A stretch of DNA of 59,699 nucleotides from an uncultured Lachnospiraceae bacterium (GCA_910578845.1 CAJTSL010000001.1:167046-226744), one strand, 5' to 3'. Positions 26,805-35,944 are shown, numbered from the stretch's first letter. A program made the numbers and translations. Notes: generated by a model not told the origin, from the sequence alone.

Positions 26805-27422
26805 ATGCTTAATAGTAAAGGGTTTGATCTATGGGCGGATGGATATGATAAAAGTGTGGGTATGTCGGATGAGGACGGCGCTTATCCGTTTGCGGGATAT
26901 AAGCAGATATTAAATGTAATATACAACAGAGTGCTGACAAGTAAAAGCAATACCGTTTTGGATATTGGGTTTGGCACGGGTACTCTGACCACTAAATTGT
27001 ATGAACAGGGTTGTCATATTTGGGGACAGGATTTCTCTGCAAGAATGATCGAGATGGCAAAGGAAAAGATGCCGAAAGCAGAATTATTTCAAGGAGATTT
27101 TTCAAAGGGGCTTGTTGCCGAATTAGAACGTAATAGATATGATACAATAATAGCTACATATTCTCTACATCATCTGTCAGATGAGCAAAAGATCCATTTT
27201 ATAAAAGGGATACTGCCCTTATTGCAAGAGGGAGGATGTCTGTATATCGGAGACATAATGTTTGAAACACGCGTAGAGTTGGAGCGGAACAAAACATTGA
27301 TCGGCGAGGAATGGGATGATGATGAATGCTATTTTGTAGTAGATGAATTAACGAAGTTTATTCCACAGGTGAAATATGAAAAGTATTCATTCTGTGCCGG
27401 CTTATTGTCTATAAAAAGATGA
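26805..27422 (+). CDS. Class I SAM-dependent methyltransferase
   Basis: 205-residue small-molecule-type methyltransferase. Motif I is VLDIGFGTGTLTTKL (residues 51-65), with a typical acidic residue after strand two (GQDFSARMIEMAKEK) and TIIATYSLHHLSDEQK as motif IV/post-IV. It resembles YjhP/YcgJ-like proteins; substrate unknown. A GAGAGGGA ribosome site precedes ATG 26805. A short hairpin (26764-26769 with 26779-26784) lies just before the ribosome site. Confidence 0.85.
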   Translation: MLNSKGFDLWADGYDKSVGMSDEDGAYPFAGYKQILNVIYNRVLTSKSNTVLDIGFGTGTLTTKLYEQGCHIWGQDFSARMIEMAKEKMPKAELFQGDFSKGLVAELERNRYDTIIATYSLHHLSDEQKIHFIKGILPLLQEGGCLYIGDIMFETRVELERNKTLIGEEWDDDECYFVVDELTKFIPQVKYEKYSFCAGLLSIKR

Positions 27423-27544
27423 CGAGCAGACCTGGGCATATCCGATGATTTCGGTTTGGGAAAGCCAGAAAGGGCGGGAAAGCGAAGCTTTAGGTAGCAG
27501 GATAAGATAATTCGCCGCAAACAGTGTGAGAAAGGGAAAATGCC

Positions 27545-28849
27545 ATGAGGATGTATGATTTGATTAAGAAAAAGCGAGATGGAGAGCCGCTTAGCAAAGA
27601 TGAGATAACTTATATGGTCTCAGAATATACCAAAGGCGCTATTCCTGATTATCAGATGTCAGCGATGATGATGGCGATTTATTTCCAGGGGATGAGAGAC
27701 GATGAGACGGCGTATCTGACAATGGCAATGGCACATAGCGGCGCGATGCTCGATCTCTCGGCAATAGAGGGCGTGAAAGTGGATAAGCATTCTACAGGCG
27801 GCGTAGGGGATAAGACTTCTATTGCACTTGCGCCCATGGTAGCGGCATGCGGTGTTAAAATAGCGAAAATGAGCGGAAGAGGGCTCGGACATACAGGCGG
27901 GACAATAGATAAGCTAGAAAGCTTTCCGGGATTTTCCACCGAAATATCTTCAGAACATTTTATCAGCCAGGTGAATAAGATCGGTATTTCTATCATGGGG
28001 CAGACACAAGATATTGCGCCTGCGGATAAAAAGCTTTATGCGCTTCGGGACGTAACGGCAACCGTCGATAATATGTCTTTGATCGCGGCTTCCATTATGA
28101 GCAAGAAACTGGCTTCCGGTGCGGATGCGATTGTCTTAGACGTTAAAACGGGAAGCGGAGCATTTATGAAGAAACAAGAGGATGCGATTGCGCTGGCAGA
28201 AGCAATGACAACGATCGGTAATCATGCTGGGAAAAAAACAATCGCCGTTATATCAGATATGGATGAGCCGCTTGGATTCGCGGTTGGAAATGCATTAGAA
28301 GTAAAGGAAGCAATCGAGACATTACAGGGAAAAGGGCCGGAAGATTTTGTAACGCTTTGTATAACGCTCGGCACACAGATGCTAATGGCAGGCGGCATAG
28401 CGGAAAAAGAAGAACAGGCAGAAGACATGCTAAAGAAGGCAATCACCGATGGGAGCGCGTTGCGTAAGCTTGCAGAATTTGTTGAAGCGCAGGGGGGAGA
28501 TGCTACGGCGGTATATGATGTCTCCTTATTGCCGAAAGCTTCTATTGTGGAAGAAGTCTTTTCGGAACAGGAAGGCTATATTAAGAAGATTGTATGTGAT
28601 GAAATCGGCGTATGTTCTTTGCTGCTTGGCGGTGGCAGAGAAACGAAGGAGAGCCGGATTGATTTGGCGGTGGGCATTATTTTACATAAGAAAGTAGGCG
28701 ATTATGTAAGAAGAGGGGAATCGCTGGCCACGCTTCACGCAAATGATAGCGTAAAACTGGCTGCGGCGAAAGCACGGTTTTTACAGGCTTATCATTTTAC
28801 TGCCACACCGATAGAAAAGAGGACTTTGATCCGGAAAATGATAAGATGA
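27545..28849 (+). CDS. pdp: Pyrimidine-nucleoside phosphorylase
   Basis: 434-residue enzyme that splits uridine, thymidine and deoxyuridine with phosphate to release the base and (deoxy)ribose-1-phosphate. The family signature SGRGLGHTGGTIDKLES lies at about residues 109-125, preceded by VDKHSTGGVGDKTS. The length and the KTGSGAFMK segment fit Pdp rather than the longer archaeal forms. AAAGGGA is placed correctly for ATG 27545; ATG 27551 would be too near GAGG. Usual salvage neighbours such as deoC are absent; sporulation genes follow. Confidence 0.95.
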   Translation: MRMYDLIKKKRDGEPLSKDEITYMVSEYTKGAIPDYQMSAMMMAIYFQGMRDDETAYLTMAMAHSGAMLDLSAIEGVKVDKHSTGGVGDKTSIALAPMVAACGVKIAKMSGRGLGHTGGTIDKLESFPGFSTEISSEHFISQVNKIGISIMGQTQDIAPADKKLYALRDVTATVDNMSLIAASIMSKKLASGADAIVLDVKTGSGAFMKKQEDAIALAEAMTTIGNHAGKKTIAVISDMDEPLGFAVGNALEVKEAIETLQGKGPEDFVTLCITLGTQMLMAGGIAEKEEQAEDMLKKAITDGSALRKLAEFVEAQGGDATAVYDVSLLPKASIVEEVFSEQEGYIKKIVCDEIGVCSLLLGGGRETKESRIDLAVGIILHKKVGDYVRRGESLATLHANDSVKLAAAKARFLQAYHFTATPIEKRTLIRKMIR

Positions 28850-28865
28850 TGCAAGTCACTTCCCA

Positions 28866-28896
28866 GTCATGAATTGCTCTATGGCCTCATATAAAT
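28866..28896 (+). promoter_or_regulatory. Candidate sigma-E-like promoter before yqfC
   Basis: GTCATGAA (28866-28873), 14 bases, then CATATAAA (28888-28895). This partly fits the sporulation sigma-E pattern (about GTCATATT-14/15-CATACAAT), and yqfC/yqfD belong to that regulon in Bacillus. The match is modest and the start codon at 28901 would be nearly at the transcript start. Confidence 0.25.
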
Positions 28897-28900
28897 TACT

Positions 28901-29188
28901 ATGAGAAAAATTGCGAGAAATTCATTATCCAGACAAAAAGAAATTATTGTAGAATCCTTAAAACTGCCCAAAGATTCCATGCTCGGCGATGCGATTGTGA
29001 CGGTTACGGGGAACCGGGAAGCATTTATAGAGAATTATAAGGGTATTTTGGAATATACGAAAGAATCTATTGTTTTACAGGGTAAGAACTGTAAAATCTG
29101 TTTCCAGGGAAAAGGGATGTCCATTGATTACTATACAAATGAAGATATGAAAATAAACGGCAATATTGAAGTGGTTCGATATTTATAA
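28901..29188 (+). CDS. yqfC: Sporulation protein YqfC
   Basis: 95-residue YabP/YqfC-family protein, mother-cell sporulation gene in Bacillus. It shows SLKLPKDSMLGDAIVTVTGN near residue 18, GILEYTKESIVLQGKNCKICFQG, and the end EDMKINGNIEVVRYL, as in other YqfC. No ribosome site is recognisable before ATG 28901. The order yqfC-yqfD-phoH-(HD)-ybeY is conserved in Firmicutes and supports the call. Confidence 0.9.
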   Translation: MRKIARNSLSRQKEIIVESLKLPKDSMLGDAIVTVTGNREAFIENYKGILEYTKESIVLQGKNCKICFQGKGMSIDYYTNEDMKINGNIEVVRYL

Positions 29189-29207
29189 AGAAAGGCACGG
29201 GTATTTT

Positions 29208-30482
29208 ATGCTTCATTGGATTCAGTATATCAAGGGTTATGTCTCTATTAAAGTATGGGGATATTCTACGGAAAGATTTTTAAATTTATGCGGGAATCAT
29301 GACATATTGGTTTGGGATATCGAGAATCATGGTGATTATGATACAATGAAGGTCAGCATAGAAGGGTTTTTTGCATTGAAAACCCTTTTGAAAAAGACCG
29401 GGACAAGGGCATCCATCTTACGCAAACATGGACTGCCTTTTTTTGTGCCTAAAATGAAGAAAAGAAAAATTTTCACATTGGGAATTCTTGTCTGCCTGCT
29501 TTTCTGGATCCTAACGGCAAGATATATATGGGATATCCGGATAGAAGGGAATTATTCCCTGACAGAGGATGTGTTGATGGACTATTTGGAAAGCCAAGGC
29601 GTTCATACGGCAATGAAGAAAAAGGATTTGCAGATAGAAGAATTAGAAATGCAACTACGGGAAGAATATGATATGATTACATGGGCGTCTTTAAAAGTAG
29701 ACGGTACCACATTGATCATCCAGATCCGGGAAAATGAGATGCCGGAATACGATCATTCGGAGAAAGAAGGGGAGAACGCGGCATTGCCGGGCAATGGCAT
29801 GGAAGCAGGCAAAGATATCGTAGCGGCAAAGGACGGTGTCATAGTCTATATGATTACCAGAAAGGGTGTGCCACAGGTTGCGGTCGGGGATGCCGTTGAA
29901 AAGGGACAGATACTTGTAAGCGGCGCCGTACCGGTTTATAATGATGATAAGACAGTGCGCTGTTATCAGTATTATGAAGCGGATGCGGACATCATGATAT
30001 CTTATGAGAAATCAATTTCCGTAGAAAGGAAGATTGCCTATCAGGAGAAGATTTATTCGGGCAGAGAGAAAAAAATACTTTTGTTCGGGTTTCAGGATAA
30101 AGAATGGAACTTATCTGCGGGTAAAATTGAATATGATACTTATGATGTGTCTGGGGAAAAGAAACAAGTACAGTTGTTAGATCATCTTTTCTTACCGGTT
30201 TTTTATGGTATAAAACAGGCAAAAGAGTACGGTTTTGTACAGAAAACACATACGGAAGAGGAGATGCAGCAGATCATGGAGGAAGAATGGCATAAAATAT
30301 TGCAGACTTTGGAGGAAAAAGGGGTACAAATTACAGAAAAAAATGTTACAATAAATAAGAATAGGGATAAATGGATCTTACATGTAAGAATGCAGTTAGT
30401 GGAAGCGGCTGTGACGACAACAGACAATGCCACGCCGCAGATTCCTGTTATAGAAAATGATAAAGAGGCGCAGACAGAGTAA
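29208..30482 (+). CDS. yqfD: Sporulation protein YqfD
   Basis: 424-residue membrane protein of the YqfD family (stage IV sporulation). A soluble N-terminal part (about 1-90) is followed by one membrane helix near residues 84-103 (IFTLGILVCLLFWILTARYI), then a large outside region with IRIEGN and KGVPQVAVGDAVEKGQILVSG. I chose ATG 29208, in keeping with the family N-terminus; a TTG at 29166 in the yqfC end is the only upstream alternative. It lies 19 bases after yqfC and 3 bases before phoH. Confidence 0.9.
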   Translation: MLHWIQYIKGYVSIKVWGYSTERFLNLCGNHDILVWDIENHGDYDTMKVSIEGFFALKTLLKKTGTRASILRKHGLPFFVPKMKKRKIFTLGILVCLLFWILTARYIWDIRIEGNYSLTEDVLMDYLESQGVHTAMKKKDLQIEELEMQLREEYDMITWASLKVDGTTLIIQIRENEMPEYDHSEKEGENAALPGNGMEAGKDIVAAKDGVIVYMITRKGVPQVAVGDAVEKGQILVSGAVPVYNDDKTVRCYQYYEADADIMISYEKSISVERKIAYQEKIYSGREKKILLFGFQDKEWNLSAGKIEYDTYDVSGEKKQVQLLDHLFLPVFYGIKQAKEYGFVQKTHTEEEMQQIMEEEWHKILQTLEEKGVQITEKNVTINKNRDKWILHVRMQLVEAAVTTTDNATPQIPVIENDKEAQTE

Positions 30483-30485
30483 AAT

Positions 30486-31517
30486 ATGGATGAATATTCT
30501 ATAAAAATGGACGTTCCGATGGAACATATGCAGAATCTTTTTGGACAATGCGATGCCTATGCGAAGAAGCTGGAAGCGGATTTCCACGTGACAATTATTA
30601 ACAGGGACGGCGCAGTCAGGATTAGCGGACAGAAAACGGACGTAGAGAAAGCGGCAAGAACGATTGAGGAACTCGTCATTCTTTCCCAGAGGGGGACTAT
30701 TTTGCAGGAACAGAACATTGATTATGCCATTGAGATGGGAAAAGAGGATAACGGAGACGCATTATTAGCCATAGACGGAGATTGCATCTGTCATACGACG
30801 AGCGGTAAGCCTGTTAAGCCTAAGACGTTAGGCCAAAAGCAGTATGTGGATGCTATTCGCGATCATATGATTGTGTTTGGGTTAGGCCCTGCCGGAACTG
30901 GTAAGACTTATCTGGCGATGGCAATGGCAATTACCGCGTTTAAGAATAACGAAGTAGGCAGGATAATTCTGACAAGGCCGGCAATAGAGGCGGGAGAGAA
31001 ATTGGGGTTTTTGCCAGGGGATTTGCAGAGCAAAGTAGACCCATATCTTCGCCCTTTGTATGATGCCCTTTATCAGATCATGGGGGCGGAAAGTTTTGCC
31101 CGAAATATGGAAAAAGGATTGATTGAGGTTGCGCCGCTTGCTTATATGAGGGGCAGGACACTCGACAATGCTTATATTATCTTGGATGAAGCACAGAATA
31201 CGACACCGGCGCAAATGAAAATGTTCCTGACAAGAATCGGTTTTGGTTCCAAAGTCATTATAACGGGAGATTCTTCCCAGAAGGATTTGGCACCGGATGC
31301 TAAGTCAGGCCTGGATGTGGCGACACAAGTGCTTTCTAAGATCCAGGATATTGCTTTTTGTAACCTGACAAGCAGGGATGTGGTCAGGCATCCGCTTGTC
31401 CAGCAAATTGTCAAAGCATATGAAACATATGAGGCAAAGAGCGGCCATAACACGAGCCAAAGTGGGGCGCATGATAAAAAACGTAGGAACAGGACTTTTA
31501 GAAATGGACGAAAATAA
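30486..31517 (+). CDS. phoH: PhoH-family ATPase
   Basis: 343-residue cytosolic protein with a KH-like N-terminal domain (about 15-75) and a P-loop ATPase domain. Walker A is GPAGTGKT at residues 134-141; Walker B is IILDEAQNTT; VGRIILTRPAIEAGEKLGFLPG is family-specific. PhoH proteins are linked to RNA metabolism, and neighbourhood with ybeY is conserved. It is packed against yqfD (3-base gap), and its 3' end overlaps the next gene by 14 bases. Confidence 0.93.
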   Translation: MDEYSIKMDVPMEHMQNLFGQCDAYAKKLEADFHVTIINRDGAVRISGQKTDVEKAARTIEELVILSQRGTILQEQNIDYAIEMGKEDNGDALLAIDGDCICHTTSGKPVKPKTLGQKQYVDAIRDHMIVFGLGPAGTGKTYLAMAMAITAFKNNEVGRIILTRPAIEAGEKLGFLPGDLQSKVDPYLRPLYDALYQIMGAESFARNMEKGLIEVAPLAYMRGRTLDNAYIILDEAQNTTPAQMKMFLTRIGFGSKVIITGDSSQKDLAPDAKSGLDVATQVLSKIQDIAFCNLTSRDVVRHPLVQQIVKAYETYEAKSGHNTSQSGAHDKKRRNRTFRNGRK

Positions 31518-32958
31518 CATGAAACAGACAACACAACAAGAAAATAGCCAGACAGCTACGGCGCCGGTACCGCAACAGGCGGCTGCGATAGAAAAAGAAA
31601 CGGGCAAGCCTACAGGCACAGAGCCGGTTTCACCAGATGCGAAACGGACGCCACCAGCCAAAGAGCGCGAAAAGCCGGTAAGTAAGCCGGCAGCTACGAA
31701 GAAACAGCCAAAGCCTGTACAGCAAGTGAAAGAGGAAGACGCGGCGTTTCCGGCAAAGGAGCATCTGATAAAGCGTAAGGTAATAAAAACAGTGCAATTG
31801 TTGCTGATGTTTCTTTTATCTGGTGTTATTGCAGGGGCAGGCAGCCTGCTTTATGGACAGGAGAATGACAAGCTGATCTGTAATATCGTGATGGTGATGC
31901 TTGGAACGGGAATTGTTATTTTTGCTTTGAATGCCAGTGAAATATATGGATTGTATTTTTATGAGCATAAGGGGGATTATAAGAATTTTATATTGTTTTA
32001 TCTGGCGGCGCTTGCATTATCTGTGGTATTTCCGTTGCTTCCGGCATCAGGATGGCCATTTTTAATTGTGTTTGTCATTTTAAGCTTATTTAGTAATAGC
32101 ATTTCCGGCCTGGTGGCAGGGAGTGTTTGTCTGACGCTTTCCGTTATGTTAGAAAATGCCGGAGGATGTCAGATTTTCCTGCTCTATTTTTTCAGCGGCT
32201 TGATTGGCATTATGGTATTTAGCAGATTAAACGAGACATTTAAGGTGGGGCTGCCGATTTTCATATCGCTGGTCAACCTTGCGGTTTGCCTATCAGTGAA
32301 TATTATTTTATTTGAAGAAGCGAGCTTTTCTCTATCGCAGTATATGTTCGTGGCAATTAATTTGATGATGAACTTTATCCTATTGTTAATCATACTGAAG
32401 ATTTTTAGCAATAGCGTGATCCATAAGGACAGGGATAAGTATATGGATTTGAATGATCCGGAATGTCCGTTGCTTGTCCAATTGAAGGAACTCAATAAAA
32501 ATGAATATTACCGTGCCATACATACCGCTTACTTAGGGGACAAGATTGCCAAGCGGCTTGGGTTAAATGACGTAGCAGTGAAGACATGTGGATATTATCA
32601 TAGGATTGGCGTCTTAAAAGGTGAGAACACATGGGAGAATTTAGAATCAATCTGTAAGGAATATCATATCCCACCGGACGCGAGGAAGATATTGAAAGAA
32701 TATGTGGATCCAACAGAGGCGGTAGTGGCGAAGGAGACGACTGTGCTTTTGTTCACGGACTGCATCGTAACGTCTATTATAAAGCTTTTTGCCAAAGACG
32801 CTAAGGCGGAGCTGAATTATGATAAAATTATTGATACGATTTTTGATAATAAACTGCATTCAGGAGAGTTGTTCCACAGTGATATTTCAATTGCCCAGAT
32901 TAGGGCGATGAAGAAAATCTTTAGTGAGGAGAAGTTATATTATGACTTTTTACGCTGA
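31504..32958 (+). CDS. Degenerate 7TM-HD (YqfF/PgpH-position) membrane protein
   Basis: 484-residue protein where Firmicutes usually carry YqfF/PgpH, a c-di-AMP phosphodiesterase. A Pro/Gln/Lys-rich cytosolic N-terminus (1-90) replaces the usual large outside 7TMR-HDED domain. About seven to eight hydrophobic segments cover residues 92-310. The C-terminal region follows HD-domain order (AIHTAYLGDKIAKRLGL, then CGYYHRIG), but the HD pair is H366-R367 instead of His-Asp. The later EHHGT-type histidines are EYVDP; only D419 in FTDC remains. So the metal site is probably lost. Start ATG 31504 has AGGA 9 bases before it and overlaps phoH; it also overlaps ybeY by 17 bases. Confidence 0.75.
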   Translation: MDENNMKQTTQQENSQTATAPVPQQAAAIEKETGKPTGTEPVSPDAKRTPPAKEREKPVSKPAATKKQPKPVQQVKEEDAAFPAKEHLIKRKVIKTVQLLLMFLLSGVIAGAGSLLYGQENDKLICNIVMVMLGTGIVIFALNASEIYGLYFYEHKGDYKNFILFYLAALALSVVFPLLPASGWPFLIVFVILSLFSNSISGLVAGSVCLTLSVMLENAGGCQIFLLYFFSGLIGIMVFSRLNETFKVGLPIFISLVNLAVCLSVNIILFEEASFSLSQYMFVAINLMMNFILLLIILKIFSNSVIHKDRDKYMDLNDPECPLLVQLKELNKNEYYRAIHTAYLGDKIAKRLGLNDVAVKTCGYYHRIGVLKGENTWENLESICKEYHIPPDARKILKEYVDPTEAVVAKETTVLLFTDCIVTSIIKLFAKDAKAELNYDKIIDTIFDNKLHSGELFHSDISIAQIRAMKKIFSEEKLYYDFLR

Positions 32959-33442
32959 AAACGAAACAGCGAGATCATTTTCTTTTTCTATAGAAGAAGT
33001 TTTTAAGAAGGTAGCGGAAGCTGTTCTTGCGGAAGAAAAATGTCCTTATGAGGCATGCGTGAATATGCTGCTTACGGATAATGAAGAGATCCGTGCGTAC
33101 AATAAGGATTACAGGCAGATAGACCGGGAGACGGATGTGCTTTCTTTTCCGGCAATAGCGTATGATGCAGCGGGAGATTTTTCCGTTGTGGAAGCCAGAG
33201 AAGAGGAATATTTTGATCTAGATAGCGGGGAACTAATCTTAGGGGATATCATCATATCGGTGGATAAGGTAGAAGAACAGGCAAAGAGATATGGACATAG
33301 CGAGCTTCGTGAGTTTGCTTTTTTGGTAGCGCATAGCATGTTTCATTTGTGTGGATATGACCATATGACGGATGCGGATGCGGCAATCATGGAAAAGAAA
33401 CAAGAAATGATATTGGCACAGCTTGGATATGAGAGAGAGTAA
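32942..33442 (+). CDS. ybeY: Endoribonuclease YbeY (rRNA maturation factor)
   Basis: 166-residue single-strand-specific zinc endoribonuclease for 16S rRNA 3'-end maturation. The zinc motif is HSMFHLCGYDH, with Ser in place of the usual Gly but all three His kept. DRETDVLSFP and LGDIIISVD are also conserved. ATG 32942 has GAGGAG at 32926-32931; a GTG at 32924 contains that site and is rejected. Overlap with the gene before suggests translational coupling. Confidence 0.95.
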   Translation: MTFYAENETARSFSFSIEEVFKKVAEAVLAEEKCPYEACVNMLLTDNEEIRAYNKDYRQIDRETDVLSFPAIAYDAAGDFSVVEAREEEYFDLDSGELILGDIIISVDKVEEQAKRYGHSELREFAFLVAHSMFHLCGYDHMTDADAAIMEKKQEMILAQLGYERE

Positions 33443-33453
33443 GGACGAAGGAC

Positions 33454-35124
33454 ATGAATATAAAAATACGTAAGAGCGGCAGTATTCCTCCGGGAGAAAA
33501 GAGCCGAAAAGATACGAGAAGCAACATAACGGTATATGCCGGGATCATCACTTATATCATCAGTCTGGTAATTAGGATTCCTCTCAATGGTGTGATTGGG
33601 AATGCCGGCATAGCATTATTCGCGCCGGCATATGAGATTTTCTTTTTAGCAACCGTACTATTTTCTTATGGGGTTTCGAGGACTATGACGGCTCTGATCC
33701 GTTACCGCATGAAGAGAGCGCAGTATAAGAGTGCGAGAAAAGTGTTCCATGCCGCGCTGAAGCTTTCTCTTGTTGCCAGTCTCCTGCTATCAGGCCTTTT
33801 GGCGGCAGCTTCTGGTTTTGTTTCGGAAATCTTGGTTTTGGAGGCGATGAGCCGAAAAGCGCTGATCGGTATGGCGCCGGTAATTACACTGACTGCATTG
33901 GTCAATGTTTTCCGAGGGTATTTTAACGGCAATGGGTTCGGGATTTTGGTCGCCCATTCCCAATATATAGAAAAGATAGTGATGATGATCGCTTCTATTT
34001 CTGGTGGGAAGATTTGTTATGAATATGGACAAAAAGTAGGCGCGCTCCAACAAAATGATATGGTAGCATATGCACATGGCGCATTAGGCGTTGTCTTAGG
34101 CATCATGGTTGCAGAATTAGTCACTTTGTTATATTTGCTGTTTGTTTTCGCGATTTATAATGGCACATGGAAAAAACAGCTCCTCCAGGATAGTGGGAAG
34201 CGAATGGAAGGCAACGGAGAAATTATGGGCGCATTGGCTATAAACAGTATCCCAGTTGCATTGGTAGCCGTTTTATCCAATATTTTCATGTTGATTGACC
34301 AGCGTTTTTTTAATTATTGTATGAACCGTAAAGAGTTAGGAGATGTGCGGACAGATCTATGGGGATCTTATTATGGACAGGCCAGTGTCCTAATCGGCAT
34401 TGGAGCGGCGCTTGTCTGCCTTGCGGTACATGCTTCTATCGGAAAAACAGTCATTGCTTATGAAAGAGATGAATATCATATGATGCGCGAACGGATTGGC
34501 AACACGGTAAAGAGGCTATGTGTCATGGCGTTTCCGGTCGCGGTATTTCTTGCAGTGCTTGCGGAAGCATTGGTTAAAGGATTATTTCCCAAGGGGGGAG
34601 AAGAATCCATAAGCATTTTACGGCAAGGCGCGGTCATTGTTTTCCTATATGGGATCGCTTATCTGTTCGGTCAGTATCTGATGAAGCTGCGTATGCTGAA
34701 AGAACTTTTTCTGGCATTGGCAGTGGCGCTTGCAGCTCATATTCTGAGCGCTTATCTTTTGGTAGAAAAAAGCTTGCTTGGCGCAGAGGGCATTTTATAT
34801 TCGGTCATTCTTTTCGTGGGAATCCTGGCAGTCCTTTGCTTCCTTTTTGTAAGCAGGAAACTGAAATACAGACAGGAATGGATATATACATTTGCTTTCC
34901 CGGCAGTATCGTCAGCGATTGTGGGATTAATCGTTATGTTACTTTGTAAAGCGATCCCTGGCTTGGTGGGGAATATCCCCACAGTGTTAATCTGTTGCTT
35001 GGTTGGCACGATACTGTATTTCCCATTATTGATGCTCTTACATGTCCTCAATGAGGCGGATCTGGACGAAATGCCACTGGGTGGATTCTGGCTGATGATT
35101 GGCAGGATGATTGGCATCTTATAA
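33454..35124 (+). CDS. MOP-superfamily flippase (SpoVB/MurJ-like)
   Basis: 556-residue membrane protein with about 14 hydrophobic segments and the pattern of polysaccharide/lipid II flippases, including a basic start, FRGYFNGNG near residue 152 and a paired six-to-seven-helix layout. SpoVB members serve spore cortex synthesis; others move lipid-linked sugars in growing cells. In a run with yqfC, yqfD and a BofC-like gene, a sporulation role is plausible. It lies 11 bases after ybeY. The exact substrate cannot be read from the sequence. Confidence 0.8.
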   Translation: MNIKIRKSGSIPPGEKSRKDTRSNITVYAGIITYIISLVIRIPLNGVIGNAGIALFAPAYEIFFLATVLFSYGVSRTMTALIRYRMKRAQYKSARKVFHAALKLSLVASLLLSGLLAAASGFVSEILVLEAMSRKALIGMAPVITLTALVNVFRGYFNGNGFGILVAHSQYIEKIVMMIASISGGKICYEYGQKVGALQQNDMVAYAHGALGVVLGIMVAELVTLLYLLFVFAIYNGTWKKQLLQDSGKRMEGNGEIMGALAINSIPVALVAVLSNIFMLIDQRFFNYCMNRKELGDVRTDLWGSYYGQASVLIGIGAALVCLAVHASIGKTVIAYERDEYHMMRERIGNTVKRLCVMAFPVAVFLAVLAEALVKGLFPKGGEESISILRQGAVIVFLYGIAYLFGQYLMKLRMLKELFLALAVALAAHILSAYLLVEKSLLGAEGILYSVILFVGILAVLCFLFVSRKLKYRQEWIYTFAFPAVSSAIVGLIVMLLCKAIPGLVGNIPTVLICCLVGTILYFPLLMLLHVLNEADLDEMPLGGFWLMIGRMIGIL

Positions 35125-35169
35125 ATGAAGATAGAAAATGTGCAAAAGAGGCCATTCTTCTTATTGTAC

Positions 35170-35199
35170 TGAATAAAAAAATAATTTTGACTGATACTG
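35170..35199 (+). promoter_or_regulatory. Candidate sigma-G-like promoter before the BofC-like gene
   Basis: TGAATA (35170-35175), 17 bases, then GATACTG (35193-35199). The -35 equals the forespore sigma-G consensus and the -10 shares ATACT with CATACTA. A sigma-A-like TATAAT at 35202-35207 lies nearby but lacks a properly spaced -35. Confidence 0.3.
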
Positions 35200-35235
35200 A
35201 TTATAATGAAACCAATGGAAGGGGCAGGCCGGACA

Positions 35236-35904
35236 ATGAAGATTATAAAACGTATCAGTCTTTTTATGGTTATGGCAGGGATAATGTTTGGGGCGGGAAG
35301 CTATGCGACATTGAAAGCGGAGCAGTTTTTCTACCCGAATAAGTATAGGCAGGCGCCGATGAGAATAGAAACAGAAAAATTGGCAGAGCAAACTGGAAAA
35401 GATGAGGCACTAGATGACGCCGGAGAGGAGCAGGTAATTGAGACCGCTATGGAGAAGGCCCCTGTTGTCACGGCGGATACGCTCTATTTGATTGAAGAAG
35501 TTAACCTGTCTGACGGAACGGTGAAGGAAAAAGAGGAACTGATCCCCGTAAAATATATCGGGCTTGACAGGCTTGCATTAATAGAGGAATTGAACGCCTA
35601 TGATAAAAACCCGGCGCTGTCTGATCTGAAGTTAGGATTCCAGACGATCGAGCTTTCCAGTTTTTCCAAAGACAGGGTGGTCATTTGTAAATATTACAGG
35701 CCGAAAGAAGAACAGAAAGGTTTTTATCTGATGGTTGCAGACCATTATGTCATTGTTTATGAAAGTGATAAGAAGACGGTCCATATGAACACCGATATCT
35801 TATTATCCGGTTTAAGCCATACGTTACAGAGCGAGATCATCCAGGGGAAGTTTATCGAAGACGAGAAAGCGCTTTATAATTTCCTGGAATCCTATTCCAG
35901 TTAG
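35236..35904 (+). CDS. BofC-like protein (putative sporulation checkpoint)
   Basis: 222-residue exported or membrane-anchored protein. A hydrophobic start (residues ~5-22, FMVMAGIMFGAGSYA) acts as signal or anchor, then a variable acidic linker (45-75). The rest matches the order of Bacillus BofC: a DTLYLIEEVNLSDGTVKEKEE strand region, then GFYLMVADHYVIVYE and a helical end with LSHTLQSEIIQGKFIEDEKA. BofC is a forespore protein that restrains SpoIVB signalling to pro-sigma-K. ATG 35236 is chosen because the family start is a short basic stretch plus hydrophobic helix. Homology is by eye, so moderately sure. Confidence 0.6.
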   Translation: MKIIKRISLFMVMAGIMFGAGSYATLKAEQFFYPNKYRQAPMRIETEKLAEQTGKDEALDDAGEEQVIETAMEKAPVVTADTLYLIEEVNLSDGTVKEKEELIPVKYIGLDRLALIEELNAYDKNPALSDLKLGFQTIELSSFSKDRVVICKYYRPKEEQKGFYLMVADHYVIVYESDKKTVHMNTDILLSGLSHTLQSEIIQGKFIEDEKALYNFLESYSS

Positions 35905-35944
35905 GTGGGAAGCGCCAATAGAGTGTAAATCCGCATGAAATGGC

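Noticed and set aside
26638..26913. Open frame bridging the Nudix and methyltransferase genes
   Set aside because: It overlaps both genes in other frames and has no ribosome site.
35202..35207. TATAAT as a sigma-A promoter for the BofC-like gene
   Set aside because: The nearby TTGACT leaves only 9 bases of spacer and no other -35 fits.
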